From Timaviella obliquedivisa GSE-PSE-MK23-08B (lineage in GTDB: Bacteria > Cyanobacteriota > Cyanobacteriia > Elainellales > Elainellaceae), in NCBI GenBank assembly GCA_019358855.1, contig JAHHII010000004.1:411468-475467 (forward strand): a stretch of 64,000 nucleotides of DNA, read 5' to 3'. Position numbers and translations under genes: made by a program. Below are positions 36,001-43,577 of the stretch, one piece after another (positions within the stretch are counted from its first letter, which is position 1; the number at the start of each line of letters is the position of its first letter). Under the pieces are notes generated by a model that was given only the letters and a program-made list of their open reading frames with translations, made no database searches and was not told the origin of the DNA.

Positions 36001-38129
36001 ATGTTGGTGATCTGCAAAAGTCTGGTGTTCGTAATAACCTGGCGTTTGAAAGCCTGACCCTCAGCCCTAATCAAAAGACGCTGTACACGGCAACTGAGAA
36101 CGCATTATTCCAAGATGGTGCTACAGCAACGCGAACAGACGGCAGCCGATCGCGCATTTTGCAATACAACTTGGTCACTGGGCAACCCGAAAAAGAGTAC
36201 TTGTATGTGACCGACGCGATCGCGGCTGATCCCGTACCTGCAACAGGTTTTAAAGATAATGGTTTGGTCGATTTGCTGGCGATCGATAATCGCGGCACCC
36301 TGCTGGCGGTGGAGCGATCGTTTGCGCAGGGCGTAGGCAACACCATCAAAATCTATCAAGTCAGTCTGCAAGGCACTACTGATATCAGCACTCTTGGCTC
36401 ACTTAGCAGCCTAAGCGCCGAAGAATTTGCAGCGATTCAGCCCGCCTACAAGCAACTGATCCTCAACCTGGATACGCTTGAACTACCAATGGGAACCGAC
36501 AATATTGAGGGCATTACCTGGGGCCCCAAACTGGCGGATGGTCGCCAGAGTATTGTTCTGGTCAGTGATAACAACTTCAGCGCAACGCAGTTTACGCAGG
36601 TATTAGCGTTGGGTGCGAATCAACTGCTAACAGCGTTACCAACTGCTGAAACGCCTTCAGTAATTGATAGTGACGATCGCGCCCTGGTTCCCCACCCTGC
36701 GTTTCTGGGTGATGCGGATGATCCGGCAGTTTGGGTTGATCCGACCGATGCAGGCAACAGCCTGGTGTTAGGCACACTAAAAAATGGGGGACTGGCGACT
36801 TTCAACTTAGACGGGACGGTGGCTCAAGATTTGAGCGTTACGCCCTACGGCGATCGCCGTTACAACAACGTGGATGTTTTGTATAACTTCCAGGTGGGCG
36901 GCAAAACTATAGATTTAGCGATCGCCACCGATCGTCGCAACGACACCCTGACGATCTGGTCAATCGACCCGCTCACCCGCCAACTGATCGATATCACCGC
37001 GCCCTCTCTCAGCGCTAAATCGGCTTCTATTTTTGGCATCGACGATGGCAGCGAGACAGCTTATGGTCTTGCCACCTACACCAGCGTTAGCGGTCAATCC
37101 TACGCTTTTGTCAGCCAGCGCGAAAACAATAAAATTGCCCAACTCGAACTGATCGCCAACCACGACGGTACCGTTGATGCAAAAACAGTTCGCACCCTTT
37201 CAGCGCCAATTCCACCCGGTAAGGAACTAGAAGACTCGCAGTTTGAAGGCATGGTGGTGGATAAAGAACTGGGCTATCTGTACGCAGGACAAGAGCAGCG
37301 CGGAATTTGGAAGTACCAGGCAGAGCCAACAGCAGACACTCAGGGCACCTTAATCCAAGCCGTGAAGCCGGAAGGGGAGGAACTAACAGCAGATGTCGAG
37401 GGGCTGACGATTTACTATGGTAAAAGCGGCACGGGCTATCTCTTGGCATCCAGTCAAGGCGACAGCACCTACGCGGTTTACAGTCGGGCTGGCGATCGCT
37501 ATTTAGGCTCATTTGCGGTTGGCAGCAATGGCACCATTGATGGCGCACAGCAATCTGACGGTACTGAGGTGATTAACTTGCCGCTGGGTGAGAAATATCC
37601 GCAAGGCTTATTTATTACTCAGGATGGCGATAACCTTCCAGCAGTGCTTGAAGAGGGTGAGAATATCAACACCAACTTTAAGTTTGTACCCTGGGAACGA
37701 GTCGCCCAAGCCTTGCCTCAGCCGTTGGCGATCGACACTAGCTTTAATCCTCGCAATCTTAAGCCGCTGATGATGAACGAAGACAAGAACGGTCATGATA
37801 CGCTTTTGGGACTAGGGGGCGATGATAAACTTTCAGGCGGATCAGGAGATGATTTACTGCGAGGTAGATCTGGAAATAATACGTTGCTAGGCAGTTCAGG
37901 GCAAGATCGCTTTGCAATTGGCGCAGGCTCCGACATCATCGCTGATTTTAATGTGATGGAAGGCGATCGCACTACAATCATTAACGCTGGTTTTCCGCAG
38001 CTTATTACCCAAGGTACTGGAGATAATGCTAAAGATACTTTGATGCAACTAGCGGGTAGTAATAACCCTCTAGGAACTGTCAAAGGCGTTGAAGCGAGTG
38101 CATTAATTCCGACATTCCCGACCGTTTAG
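33021..38129 (+). CDS. Giant secreted multi-enzyme: two phytase-like esterase domains, nuclease/phosphatase domain, beta-propeller phytase, RTX tail
   Basis: A 1702-residue protein without N-terminal signal. In order: phytase-like esterase region (about 25-425; F-S-G-L-Y-Y-E-G ... T-H-T-D-R-G-P-N-G, D-L-E-G-I, R-G-F-E-A-V-A-L-E); endonuclease/exonuclease/phosphatase-fold region (about 436-820; N-P-D-V-L-L-I-N-E-F, M-G-D-Q-N-A-D-P, R-A-D-Y-V-L-P-S, S-S-D-H-R-L-V); a second phytase-like region (about 832-1203; D-P-E-G-I-A-L); beta-propeller 3-phytase region (about 1217-1567; D-A-D-D-P-A-V-W-V, N-N-V-D-V, S-Q-F-E-G-M-V-V-D, A-D-V-E-G-L-T-I-Y, Y-P-Q-G-L-F). The C-terminus has calcium-binding nonapeptides (G-G-D-D-K-L-S-G-G-S-G-D-D-L-L-R-G) typical of type I secretion. 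Likely an extracellular phosphorus scavenger. Confidence 0.88.
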   Translation: MSEFTLINPVLTTYEWSDRPSLGTTATTNPSNNNQTTSGQEITLGGFSGLYYEGKAANGNLKFITHTDRGPNGEPTDLIPSIPGSERPFALPNFQPELVRFELDRTTGQITITERIGLKRPNGTALTGLPNLQSGAAGTAYTDEVPIDLFGNRLANDPLGADLEGIVVAADGTFWMVDEYRPAIYHFDGTGQLIERFIPKGTPTGSGEFGTAALPEVYAQRRTNRGFEAVALEGTKLYAFIQSAIDNPDSAADTTSRASQNLRILEFDVNTQAVTGEYLYRLDDISGSGTARTDKIGDAVALGDGKFLVAERDDRGGTDANKLIYEIDLKGATNINSVANLTKIPAGKTIEQLNTTELQNADLQSVSKRLVTNAAMLGYTGVEKLEGLAVTESGAIVLLNDNDFGLQANPAKGDGTVSLNEEPTPVKLGIIEPQSTIRFSQFNASLNRNNEGDLVKDLSTPDNAQAKAVAEIIQRSNPDVLLINEFDYVASNPLQPVDLFKRNYLAIGQNGANPVDYPYVYIAPSNTGIASGLDLDNNGNIVTTVGAPGYGNDAFGFGNFPGQFGMVLLSKYPIDTANVRTFQNFLWKDMPGSLLPTISVDGSTPFYSAAEQAILPLSSKSHWDVPIQVNGKTIHALVSHPTPPVFDGVEDRNGKKNHDEIRFWADYIASEDYIYDDKGQQGGLNAGSSFVVMGDQNADPFDGDSFDNAITQLLQNPRINTANVPTSPGAPQQAALQAGANLTQKGNPNFDTADFADTNPGNLRADYVLPSADLTITDSRVFWPSNDDPLFRLVGTFDPRLPGGFPSSDHRLVWTDIQVPLPGTLAEPGKAIAQPNLQGEVIFPTGFIPGGAAGTVNGVSVAVGGLSGVTYDAENQQYYAISDDRSQNAPARFYTFTADFSGTPTVNFTNVTPLKDAQGNFFTLNSLDPEGIALTENGTVFISSEGEANPSTGRVTAPFIKEFSLVTGQEVRSLPIPTKFLPIVEDTNGSGLVDVGDLQKSGVRNNLAFESLTLSPNQKTLYTATENALFQDGATATRTDGSRSRILQYNLVTGQPEKEYLYVTDAIAADPVPATGFKDNGLVDLLAIDNRGTLLAVERSFAQGVGNTIKIYQVSLQGTTDISTLGSLSSLSAEEFAAIQPAYKQLILNLDTLELPMGTDNIEGITWGPKLADGRQSIVLVSDNNFSATQFTQVLALGANQLLTALPTAETPSVIDSDDRALVPHPAFLGDADDPAVWVDPTDAGNSLVLGTLKNGGLATFNLDGTVAQDLSVTPYGDRRYNNVDVLYNFQVGGKTIDLAIATDRRNDTLTIWSIDPLTRQLIDITAPSLSAKSASIFGIDDGSETAYGLATYTSVSGQSYAFVSQRENNKIAQLELIANHDGTVDAKTVRTLSAPIPPGKELEDSQFEGMVVDKELGYLYAGQEQRGIWKYQAEPTADTQGTLIQAVKPEGEELTADVEGLTIYYGKSGTGYLLASSQGDSTYAVYSRAGDRYLGSFAVGSNGTIDGAQQSDGTEVINLPLGEKYPQGLFITQDGDNLPAVLEEGENINTNFKFVPWERVAQALPQPLAIDTSFNPRNLKPLMMNEDKNGHDTLLGLGGDDKLSGGSGDDLLRGRSGNNTLLGSSGQDRFAIGAGSDIIADFNVMEGDRTTIINAGFPQLITQGTGDNAKDTLMQLAGSNNPLGTVKGVEASALIPTFPTV

Positions 38130-38174
38130 ATCTGGCTATGCGACTGTTGATCTATTGATCTAAATATTTCTTTA

Positions 38175-38199
38175 AAGGGTGGGCAGCTTGCTCACCCTT
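38175..38199 (-). terminator. Hairpin overlapping the MFS stop codon
   Basis: AAGGGTG (38175-38181) pairs with CACCCTT (38193-38199), with two further GC pairs inside. On the minus strand the stem ends the MFS gene (its stop lies in the stem) and leads into TTTAAAGAAA; it can also close the plus-strand giant gene transcript. Confidence 0.45.
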
Positions 38200-39367
38200 C
38201 ATTAGTTTGTTGAACGTGTTGTTGCTGAAACCATAGGACTGCAATGAGTGCGATCGCCAGTCCTGGCAACGCCGCATAATTCACGACTGCCCAGCCGCCA
38301 TGGTTTAGAATGTGCCCAGAGCTATATGCCGCGATCGCCACGAAGCTAAACATCAGAAAATCATGGGCTGCCTGGGTTTTAGCCTTTTCAGCAGGCAGAT
38401 AGGCTTGAGTCAACAGCGTGGTAGAACCGATAAACAAAAAGTTCCAGCCAATACCCAACAACAGCAACGCCGATCGGAAGTGAAAAATATCGATTCCTGA
38501 TGCATTAATTGCTACGCAGACGAGATTCAACGCAATACCGCATAAAATAATCTTAAGCACACCAAAGCGAGCAATCAAAAATCCTGTAAAAAATGACGGT
38601 GCAAACATTCCCAATACGTGCCACTGAAGAACAGTCGCTGCCTCATGAAAAGGATGCTGAAAACCTACGATCGCCAATGGTGTTGCCGTCATAATGAGAA
38701 CCATGACGCTATAGCCCATGACGCTGCCTAGCAACGCAACCAGGAATACAGGTTGACGCATGATGGTAAGAAGCGATCGCCCGCCCTTTAAATCTATCTT
38801 CTCCAACGGCGGCATCTCTATTCCCGCCAACACGCCCAGCGTCAAGCATTGCAACACAATAATAGGCACCAATGACCCTGCAAACGCTGCCGGGAACCAA
38901 TCTTTCGCCCAATTTGCCAGTCCTGGGCCCACCAATGCCGCTACCACGCCCCCTGCCACTACTAACGAAATTGCCTGCGCCCGAAACTCTTCCTCTGCCA
39001 CCTCAGCCGCCGCAAATCGATAAAATCCGGTAAACCCGTTAAAGATGCCCAACAAAATCATTGCGATACAAAAGACTAGAAAATTTCTTCCCAGCACTGC
39101 CCAAATGCCTACTCCTGCACCCGCAATACCAACCAGGGTGCCGACCACAAACCCAAAACGACGACCTCGGCGTTGCATTAACAGTGAAGCCGGAATTGTG
39201 GTGAGCATGACGGCGACTTGTAGCAAGGCGATCGGCAACGTTGCCAATGAGCGATCGCTTGCCAACTGACTACCAATTAAAGCTGCAACAGTAAACAACA
39301 TGGTAATGCTAGTCATCGATAGTGCTTGGCAGGTTGCGAGGAGCGCCACGTTCTTTTTAGTATGCAT
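38192..39367 (-). CDS. Major facilitator superfamily transporter
   Basis: A 391-residue inner-membrane protein with about 12 hydrophobic segments. The loop between helices 2 and 3 carries M-Q-R-R-G-R-R-F-G-F-V-V-G, the MFS motif A (G-x-x-x-D/R-x-x-G-R-R), and the middle loop M-P-P-L-E-K-I-D-L-K-G-G-R is cytoplasmic. It resembles drug- or metabolite-efflux MFS proteins; the substrate cannot be read from sequence. It is convergent with the giant phytase-type gene and transcribed away from the F420-type reductase gene. Confidence 0.88.
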   Translation of the reverse strand: MHTKKNVALLATCQALSMTSITMLFTVAALIGSQLASDRSLATLPIALLQVAVMLTTIPASLLMQRRGRRFGFVVGTLVGIAGAGVGIWAVLGRNFLVFCIAMILLGIFNGFTGFYRFAAAEVAEEEFRAQAISLVVAGGVVAALVGPGLANWAKDWFPAAFAGSLVPIIVLQCLTLGVLAGIEMPPLEKIDLKGGRSLLTIMRQPVFLVALLGSVMGYSVMVLIMTATPLAIVGFQHPFHEAATVLQWHVLGMFAPSFFTGFLIARFGVLKIILCGIALNLVCVAINASGIDIFHFRSALLLLGIGWNFLFIGSTTLLTQAYLPAEKAKTQAAHDFLMFSFVAIAAYSSGHILNHGGWAVVNYAALPGLAIALIAVLWFQQQHVQQTNEG

Positions 39368-39602
39368 AAAAAACTTTCAGGGAGCAGATCGATTGTATCG
39401 GGCAATGGCGATCGCATCAAAATTTGAGTGCAGCAATTAAAGCATGAGTAGTGAGGGGGCGATCGCTGATAGCCAGATTAAATCTGAAAATGTGTGGAAA
39501 GATTTTTCTGATCCATCTTAGTTCAGCGTATTAGACGGGAAGATTCTGCCGATCCACCCAACTTAGAATGATATGCAGAAACTTTCTTTCTAATAAACAA
39601 GT

Positions 39603-39619
39603 TAGGTATCCTATACCTA
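39603..39619. promoter_or_regulatory. Inverted repeat TAGGTAT-CCT-ATACCTA, candidate operator
   Basis: A 7-bp perfect inverted repeat with a 3-bp centre, 38 bp upstream of the oxidoreductase ATG at 39657. It sits where a repressor or -10 region would be; the bound protein is unknown. Confidence 0.4.
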
Positions 39620-39656
39620 TCGATTAACCTAAAGCTAGATGAGTTAGGACTTGAGT

Positions 39657-40325
39657 ATGAAGATAGGATTTTGGGGCAGTGGTAACATGGCGCGAGTGCT
39701 CGGAGGTGCTTGGTTAGCAGCAGGGCATCAAATAACCTTCGGTTCACGCGATGCGGCAAAATCTCGTGGCGTAGCTGAGGAAATTGGTACAGGTGCGACT
39801 GGTGGAACGAATGACGAGGTTGCTGATTCTTGTGAGGTCATTGCCAGCTCTGTACGTGCTGTGCCTTCAAGTTTTCTAGCATCAACCTCAGTGTTGGCAG
39901 GCAAAGTCATCATAGATTTGAATAATCGGGATTTTCCTCGTGAGTACAAGCCTGAAGAATTTCTCAATTCTTTAGCCGAAGCAACTCAAAAAGACGTTCC
40001 CTCTGCCAAAGTTGTGAAAGCATTGAATAATCAGGCAATGGAAGTTTTCAACTGCAATGCGGTAGCACTCAGAGATGCAGGTATACAAGCTTTTATTGCT
40101 GGAAATGATGAAAGTGCCAAACAAATTGTTACCGAACTACTGAACGATATCGGACTTAAGGTTGTCGATTTTGGTTTACTATCTAATGCGTGGTTATTAG
40201 AAGTACAAGCAGACATTCTTAGAACTTATATGTTTGCAACTGGAAATGCTCTTGTCACACCCGGCTTTATTGAGGCTCCTCGTGCTGAACCAAGATTTGG
40301 AGAACGCCGTAAAGGTACATACTAA
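39657..40325 (+). CDS. NADPH-dependent F420 reductase-like NAD(P)-binding oxidoreductase
   Basis: A 222-residue protein with an N-terminal Rossmann fold: M-K-I-G-F-W-G-S-G-N-M-A-R-V-L-G (G-x-G-x-x-A), F-G-S-R-D at the end of beta 2 (NADPH-type Ser-Arg), K-V-I-I-D-L-N-N and V-V-K-A-L-N-N. It belongs to the F420-oxidoreductase-like family (NAD-binding domain PF03807), which in bacteria lacking F420 have unknown substrates. I start at ATG 39657, because AGGA at 39643-39646 is at a good distance, rather than TTG at 39651. A palindrome lies upstream. Single gene. Confidence 0.85.
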   Translation: MKIGFWGSGNMARVLGGAWLAAGHQITFGSRDAAKSRGVAEEIGTGATGGTNDEVADSCEVIASSVRAVPSSFLASTSVLAGKVIIDLNNRDFPREYKPEEFLNSLAEATQKDVPSAKVVKALNNQAMEVFNCNAVALRDAGIQAFIAGNDESAKQIVTELLNDIGLKVVDFGLLSNAWLLEVQADILRTYMFATGNALVTPGFIEAPRAEPRFGERRKGTY

Positions 40326-40461
40326 AAATGCCTAATAACCGCGCTGTACTAGAACTTAATCAATACGCTTGATAGACTTTCTTTTTTTAGTCCGCAGTGT
40401 GAACGCCTACTGTTTAGGCAATATATGCTAGTTTCGTGATCACTATTATCCTTCTAGCCCT

Positions 40462-40677
40462 ATGCGATCGCTAAGAAATTACACTATCGTGTTGCGTCCT
40501 GATGATAATGGAACCTTTGTTGCCTATGTCCCGGCAGTTGCAGGCTGCCATGCCTGGGGACAAACTCCAGAAGAGGCTCAAGCTGAACTCGTTCATGTGT
40601 TTGAGATGATTCGGGACGAGCAAGCACCTCTATTTCTTCAGCAAAAGATAATAAAGCTGCCCCGTAGTATTAATTAA
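40462..40677 (+). CDS. HicB-family antitoxin-like protein, without HicA
   Basis: A 71-residue protein with the HicB fold signature: Y-T-I-V-L-R-P-D-D-N-G-T-F-V-A-Y-V-P-A-V-A-G-C (partial RNase H-like fold) and the helix G-Q-T-P-E-E-A-Q-A-E-L-V-H-V-F-E-M-I. HicB normally neutralises the HicA mRNA interferase, but no HicA-like frame is visible on either side, so this is a solo copy, common in cyanobacteria. Its last 48 bp overlap the 3' end of mltA on the opposite strand. There is no C-terminal DNA-binding domain. Confidence 0.85.
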   Translation: MRSLRNYTIVLRPDDNGTFVAYVPAVAGCHAWGQTPEEAQAELVHVFEMIRDEQAPLFLQQKIIKLPRSIN

Positions 40678-41826
40678 CCCCGCCCGATCGCCCGCCAGCG
40701 TTCCCGTTCCCATAAATAAATCGACTCGTCCTGCCCCTCGAATTGCCCCGCCCGTATCTTGATCCAATACATACCGACTTGCAGGCTGCGGCACCAAATT
40801 ACCCGCCTCATCTCTTTGAGGAATCAGGGTTTGAATGAAAGCCAACGCTCCTGGCGGCATCAAAGATTTATCAGTGGCGATCGATCGCTCTGCCGTTACC
40901 GGAACGCCCAAGCTCCCGGTTGCCGGAGTTCCTGTTGTTTCATTGAAAAACACAAAACGGTTATTCCGGGGAATATAAACATCCATATCCGCCGGATTCT
41001 GCTGGAAGTACTGAATCAACACGGGCAAACTTAGCTCTTCTAAGCGAAACTTTCCCGCATTAACCAACTCGCGCCCCATGCTGACATAGGGATAATCCGT
41101 ATGTCCGGCATAGCCTACTGATAAGGTCGAGCCATCAGTCATTTGAAGCTGCGCTGAGCCTTGTACTTGCACCAGATAAGCTTGGAGGCGATCGCGCAAC
41201 CACACCAGTTCTAGCCCTCGCAGCAGACCCTTCCCGCTTAATCCATCTCGCCCTTCCAGATCTAGCCGCGTCGGGTTGCCCAATCCATCTAAATTGGCAG
41301 GCATTCGATAAAGCGGATAGCGAAACTCGGCGGTCTGCACTCGGCTTGCCGCATAGGTTGGCTGAAAGTAGCCCGTAAAACCCACTGTGCCATTGCCATC
41401 ATTTCCTACCGACTGATACAGATCGAACTCCTGCCGTACCGAGGTTTGCAGTTCTTCGGGTGAACGTGCCACTGTGATAAGCTGCCGAAACCGGACGAGA
41501 CTCCGACGCACGCGCTCTAAGGAAAAACCCGGAACAGGATATCGCTGATAAGCATTAGCAGCGGAGGGCGAGCGCAAATAGCCCAAGGAATAATCAATAG
41601 AATTCAGCAGAGCTTGGCGATCGTTGCCCGTGCCCCAAAGCTGTTGATCCAAGCCCGTCGAGTCTTCGGCGAGTTCAACCCGTTGTAGCGGTAGGTCGGC
41701 ACTCTGGGCAGGTTGAATCAGTGGCGTAGCAAAGGTTATGGAGATTAGAAGACTGAGGCAAAAGAGGGCGGCGACGTAGCCTCTCTTCCAGGAGTCTCTT
41801 TTGAGAAAGGGCGATCGAATAAGCAT
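40630..41826 (-). CDS. mltA: Membrane-bound lytic murein transglycosylase A
   Basis: A 398-residue peptidoglycan-cleaving enzyme. A basic N-terminus and hydrophobic segment (about 17-40) form the signal. The MltA domain (about 110-275; V-G-F-T-G-Y-F-Q-P-T, L-R-G-L-E-L-V-W-L) is followed by the 3D domain (about 290-390) with D-Q-D-T-G-G-A-I-R-G-A-G-R-V-D-L-F-M-G-T-G, which holds the catalytic Asp. The C-terminal G-Q-L-Y-Y-L-L-L is typical, so the stop is real even though it overlaps the HicB gene. Acts in the periplasm on the cell wall. Confidence 0.94.
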   Translation of the reverse strand: MLIRSPFLKRDSWKRGYVAALFCLSLLISITFATPLIQPAQSADLPLQRVELAEDSTGLDQQLWGTGNDRQALLNSIDYSLGYLRSPSAANAYQRYPVPGFSLERVRRSLVRFRQLITVARSPEELQTSVRQEFDLYQSVGNDGNGTVGFTGYFQPTYAASRVQTAEFRYPLYRMPANLDGLGNPTRLDLEGRDGLSGKGLLRGLELVWLRDRLQAYLVQVQGSAQLQMTDGSTLSVGYAGHTDYPYVSMGRELVNAGKFRLEELSLPVLIQYFQQNPADMDVYIPRNNRFVFFNETTGTPATGSLGVPVTAERSIATDKSLMPPGALAFIQTLIPQRDEAGNLVPQPASRYVLDQDTGGAIRGAGRVDLFMGTGTLAGDRAGLINTTGQLYYLLLKK

Positions 41827-41931
41827 GGCATTACACTGAATTTCCTATGAACCGCAAGATCCGCTCTCACATCAATAGCATTAGATCAATAGCATTAGAA
41901 AGCATCTATATTCTTGATCCTTGAAAATTGA

Positions 41932-42279
41932 TCAACATGAATCGGTTGCTTGTTGGGTCATTCGTTTAAGATGCTCCTGTCCCCATTCACACAAGGGTTG
42001 AAAAACGGGTATGAGAGTTCTGCCATAGTGTGTGAAGGAATACTCAACTTTTGGAGGCATCACTGATAATGTGGCGCGGCTAATAATCGTGTCTTTTTCA
42101 AGTTCCTTGAGTTGCTGAATCAGCATCTTTTCGCTAATTTCAGGAATCAGCCGTTTTAACTCGCTATATCGTTTGCCACCATCTTTAAGATGCCACAAAA
42201 TCAAAAGCTTCCACTTACCGCCCAAGACCTTAAGCGTCATCTGCACGAAGGATGTATTATCAGCCTGATCTAATTGCAT
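41932..42279 (-). CDS. HxlR-family winged-helix transcriptional regulator
   Basis: A 115-residue regulator with the HxlR pattern: L-K-V-L-G-G-K-W-K-L-L-I-L-W-H-L, G-G-K-R-Y-S-E-L-K-R-L-I-P-E-I-S-E-K-M-L-I-Q-Q-L, and the wing S-V-M-P-P-K-V-E-Y-S-F-T. The usual N-terminal redox cysteine is missing (the start is M-Q-L-D-Q-A-D-N-T-S). Members often control the gene divergent to them; here that is the SDR oxidoreductase 116 bp away, with inverted repeats between the two. Confidence 0.9.
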   Translation of the reverse strand: MQLDQADNTSFVQMTLKVLGGKWKLLILWHLKDGGKRYSELKRLIPEISEKMLIQQLKELEKDTIISRATLSVMPPKVEYSFTHYGRTLIPVFQPLCEWGQEHLKRMTQQATDSC

Positions 42280-42307
42280 TAATCATTCTCCTCTGAGCTT
42301 GTAGGAG

Positions 42308-42349
42308 CTTACAAAAAAGTAAGTACTTCTCAAAAATTCAGTAGAAGTA
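42308..42349. promoter_or_regulatory. Inverted repeats in HxlR/SDR divergent promoter
   Basis: Two inverted repeats sit in the 116-bp divergent region: CTTAC-AAAAAA-GTAAG (42308-42323) and TACTTCT-(12 nt)-AGAAGTA (42324-42349). Either could be the operator for the HxlR regulator. Confidence 0.45.
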
Positions 42350-42395
42350 TACCTTAGGGTTTGAGCAAAACCTTTCTAGTTCAGGAAACAGGGTA

Positions 42396-43130
42396 ATGGC
42401 GTATTTAGCAGGAAAAGTAGCACTTGTTACAGGAGCGTCGCGGGGAATTGGCAGAGCGATCGCGGAACGGTTAGGGCATGACGGGGCAAACGTGGCTATT
42501 ACCTATGCTGGCAATCGAGATCAGGCAGAAGCAGTGGTTGAAACAATTAGAAGCGACGGGGTAGAGGCGATCGCGGTTCAATCTGATATCAGTGATATCG
42601 CAAGTACGCGCAGTCTATTTCAACAAGTTCTCAACACATTTGGGCAGCTTGATATTGTGGTCAACAATGTTGGTGTATCGGTTTACAAACCCACGATCGA
42701 CATGACAGAATCAGACTTCGATCGCGTCTTTAACACCAATGCAAAAGGCACATATTTTGCGTTGCAGGAAGCGGCAAAACACATTAGCAACGATGGACGC
42801 ATCATCAGCTTATCGAGTGGTGCAACTCAGCAGAGCATTCCTGCCGGAGGGCTGTATGCTGCCAGTAAAGCTGCGATCGAGCAATTTAGCTTTGCCTTAT
42901 CAAAAGAACTAGGGCATCGTAGTGTCACAGTAAACCTGGTTGCACCAGGAATCACCAATACTGATGGTTTAATCATGCCTGCGGATACTTTAGAGCAATT
43001 GGTTCAATCAACACCATTAGGTCGATTGGGGCAGCCCAATGACATTGCCGATGTTGTGGCGTTTCTGGCATCAGATGAAGCGCGATGGGTAAACGGACAG
43101 GTCATTCATGTGAATGGCGGCATTTTATAA
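42396..43130 (+). CDS. Short-chain dehydrogenase/reductase (FabG-like)
   Basis: A 244-residue classical SDR. Cofactor site T-G-A-S-R-G-I-G-R-A-I-A (residues 13-24), N-N-V-G-V near 89, catalytic S-S-G-A (Ser) and the Y-A-A-S-K-A-A (Tyr/Lys) pair near 155, and the C-terminal V-N-G-Q-V-I-H-V-N-G-G. The fit to FabG-type reductases is good, but the divergent HxlR regulator suggests a stress-inducible, quinone- or aldehyde-type role rather than fatty acid synthesis. ATG at 42396 follows AGGGTA. Confidence 0.92.
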   Translation: MAYLAGKVALVTGASRGIGRAIAERLGHDGANVAITYAGNRDQAEAVVETIRSDGVEAIAVQSDISDIASTRSLFQQVLNTFGQLDIVVNNVGVSVYKPTIDMTESDFDRVFNTNAKGTYFALQEAAKHISNDGRIISLSSGATQQSIPAGGLYAASKAAIEQFSFALSKELGHRSVTVNLVAPGITNTDGLIMPADTLEQLVQSTPLGRLGQPNDIADVVAFLASDEARWVNGQVIHVNGGIL

Positions 43131-43179
43131 ATGAGAAAAAAGCGAGAAGAGAGATAGGAACACTGTAGGGATGTGCTCT

Positions 43180-43215
43180 TAAAAAAATTCCCAGCTTCTT
43201 TAAGAAGTCGGGAAT
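43180..43215 (-). terminator. Rho-independent terminator (minus strand)
   Basis: On the minus strand ATTCCC-GA-CTTCTT pairs with AAGAAG-CT-GGGAAT, followed by seven T. It ends the minus-strand transcript of the gene at 43245 and perhaps the TPR gene. Confidence 0.85.
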
Positions 43216-43244
43216 CTGCAAGAAAGTACATCTTTTGAGAAGCG

Positions 43245-43499
43245 CTAATAACCGCGATCGACGCTGCCTGAAAACACGGGTTCGACCCGCAACGCCATGA
43301 CAGCCGTCGGGCGAACGACCATGTATTCCCCTTGGATGTTTTTAATGGGGACGTTAATAAATTCACTCGAACCCGATTTGGGCACAAGTTCAGTGCTGTA
43401 CCATTTCTGAAAATCCTGAATCGTTGGGAACCGAATTTCTTCGCGGTGTCCCCCACTAATCAGGATGTGGACTGCAAATTCGTTAGGAGTTCTGGGCAT
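43245..43499 (-). CDS. Conserved small cyanobacterial protein, unknown function
   Basis: An 84-residue soluble protein: M-P-R-T-P-N-E-F-A-V-H-I-L-I-S-G-G, then E-E-I-R-F-P-T-I-Q-D-F-Q-K-W-Y, then I-N-V-P-I-K-N-I-Q-G-E-Y-M-V-V-R-P, ending V-E-P-V-F-S-G-S-V-D-R-G-Y. The frame is open to 43568, but the added 23 residues look unlike the rest and the M-P-R-T start resembles homologues I recall, so I start at 43499. It follows the TPR gene by under 80 bp on the same strand and ends in a strong terminator. No function can be given. Confidence 0.72.
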   Translation of the reverse strand: MPRTPNEFAVHILISGGHREEIRFPTIQDFQKWYSTELVPKSGSSEFINVPIKNIQGEYMVVRPTAVMALRVEPVFSGSVDRGY

Positions 43500-43577
43500 G
43501 GGGTTCTCGATCGCCTTACGACAAATGCCTTGGCTAGAGGCTAACCCCGTCAATATGCCCACATTCAAGGCATAGGT

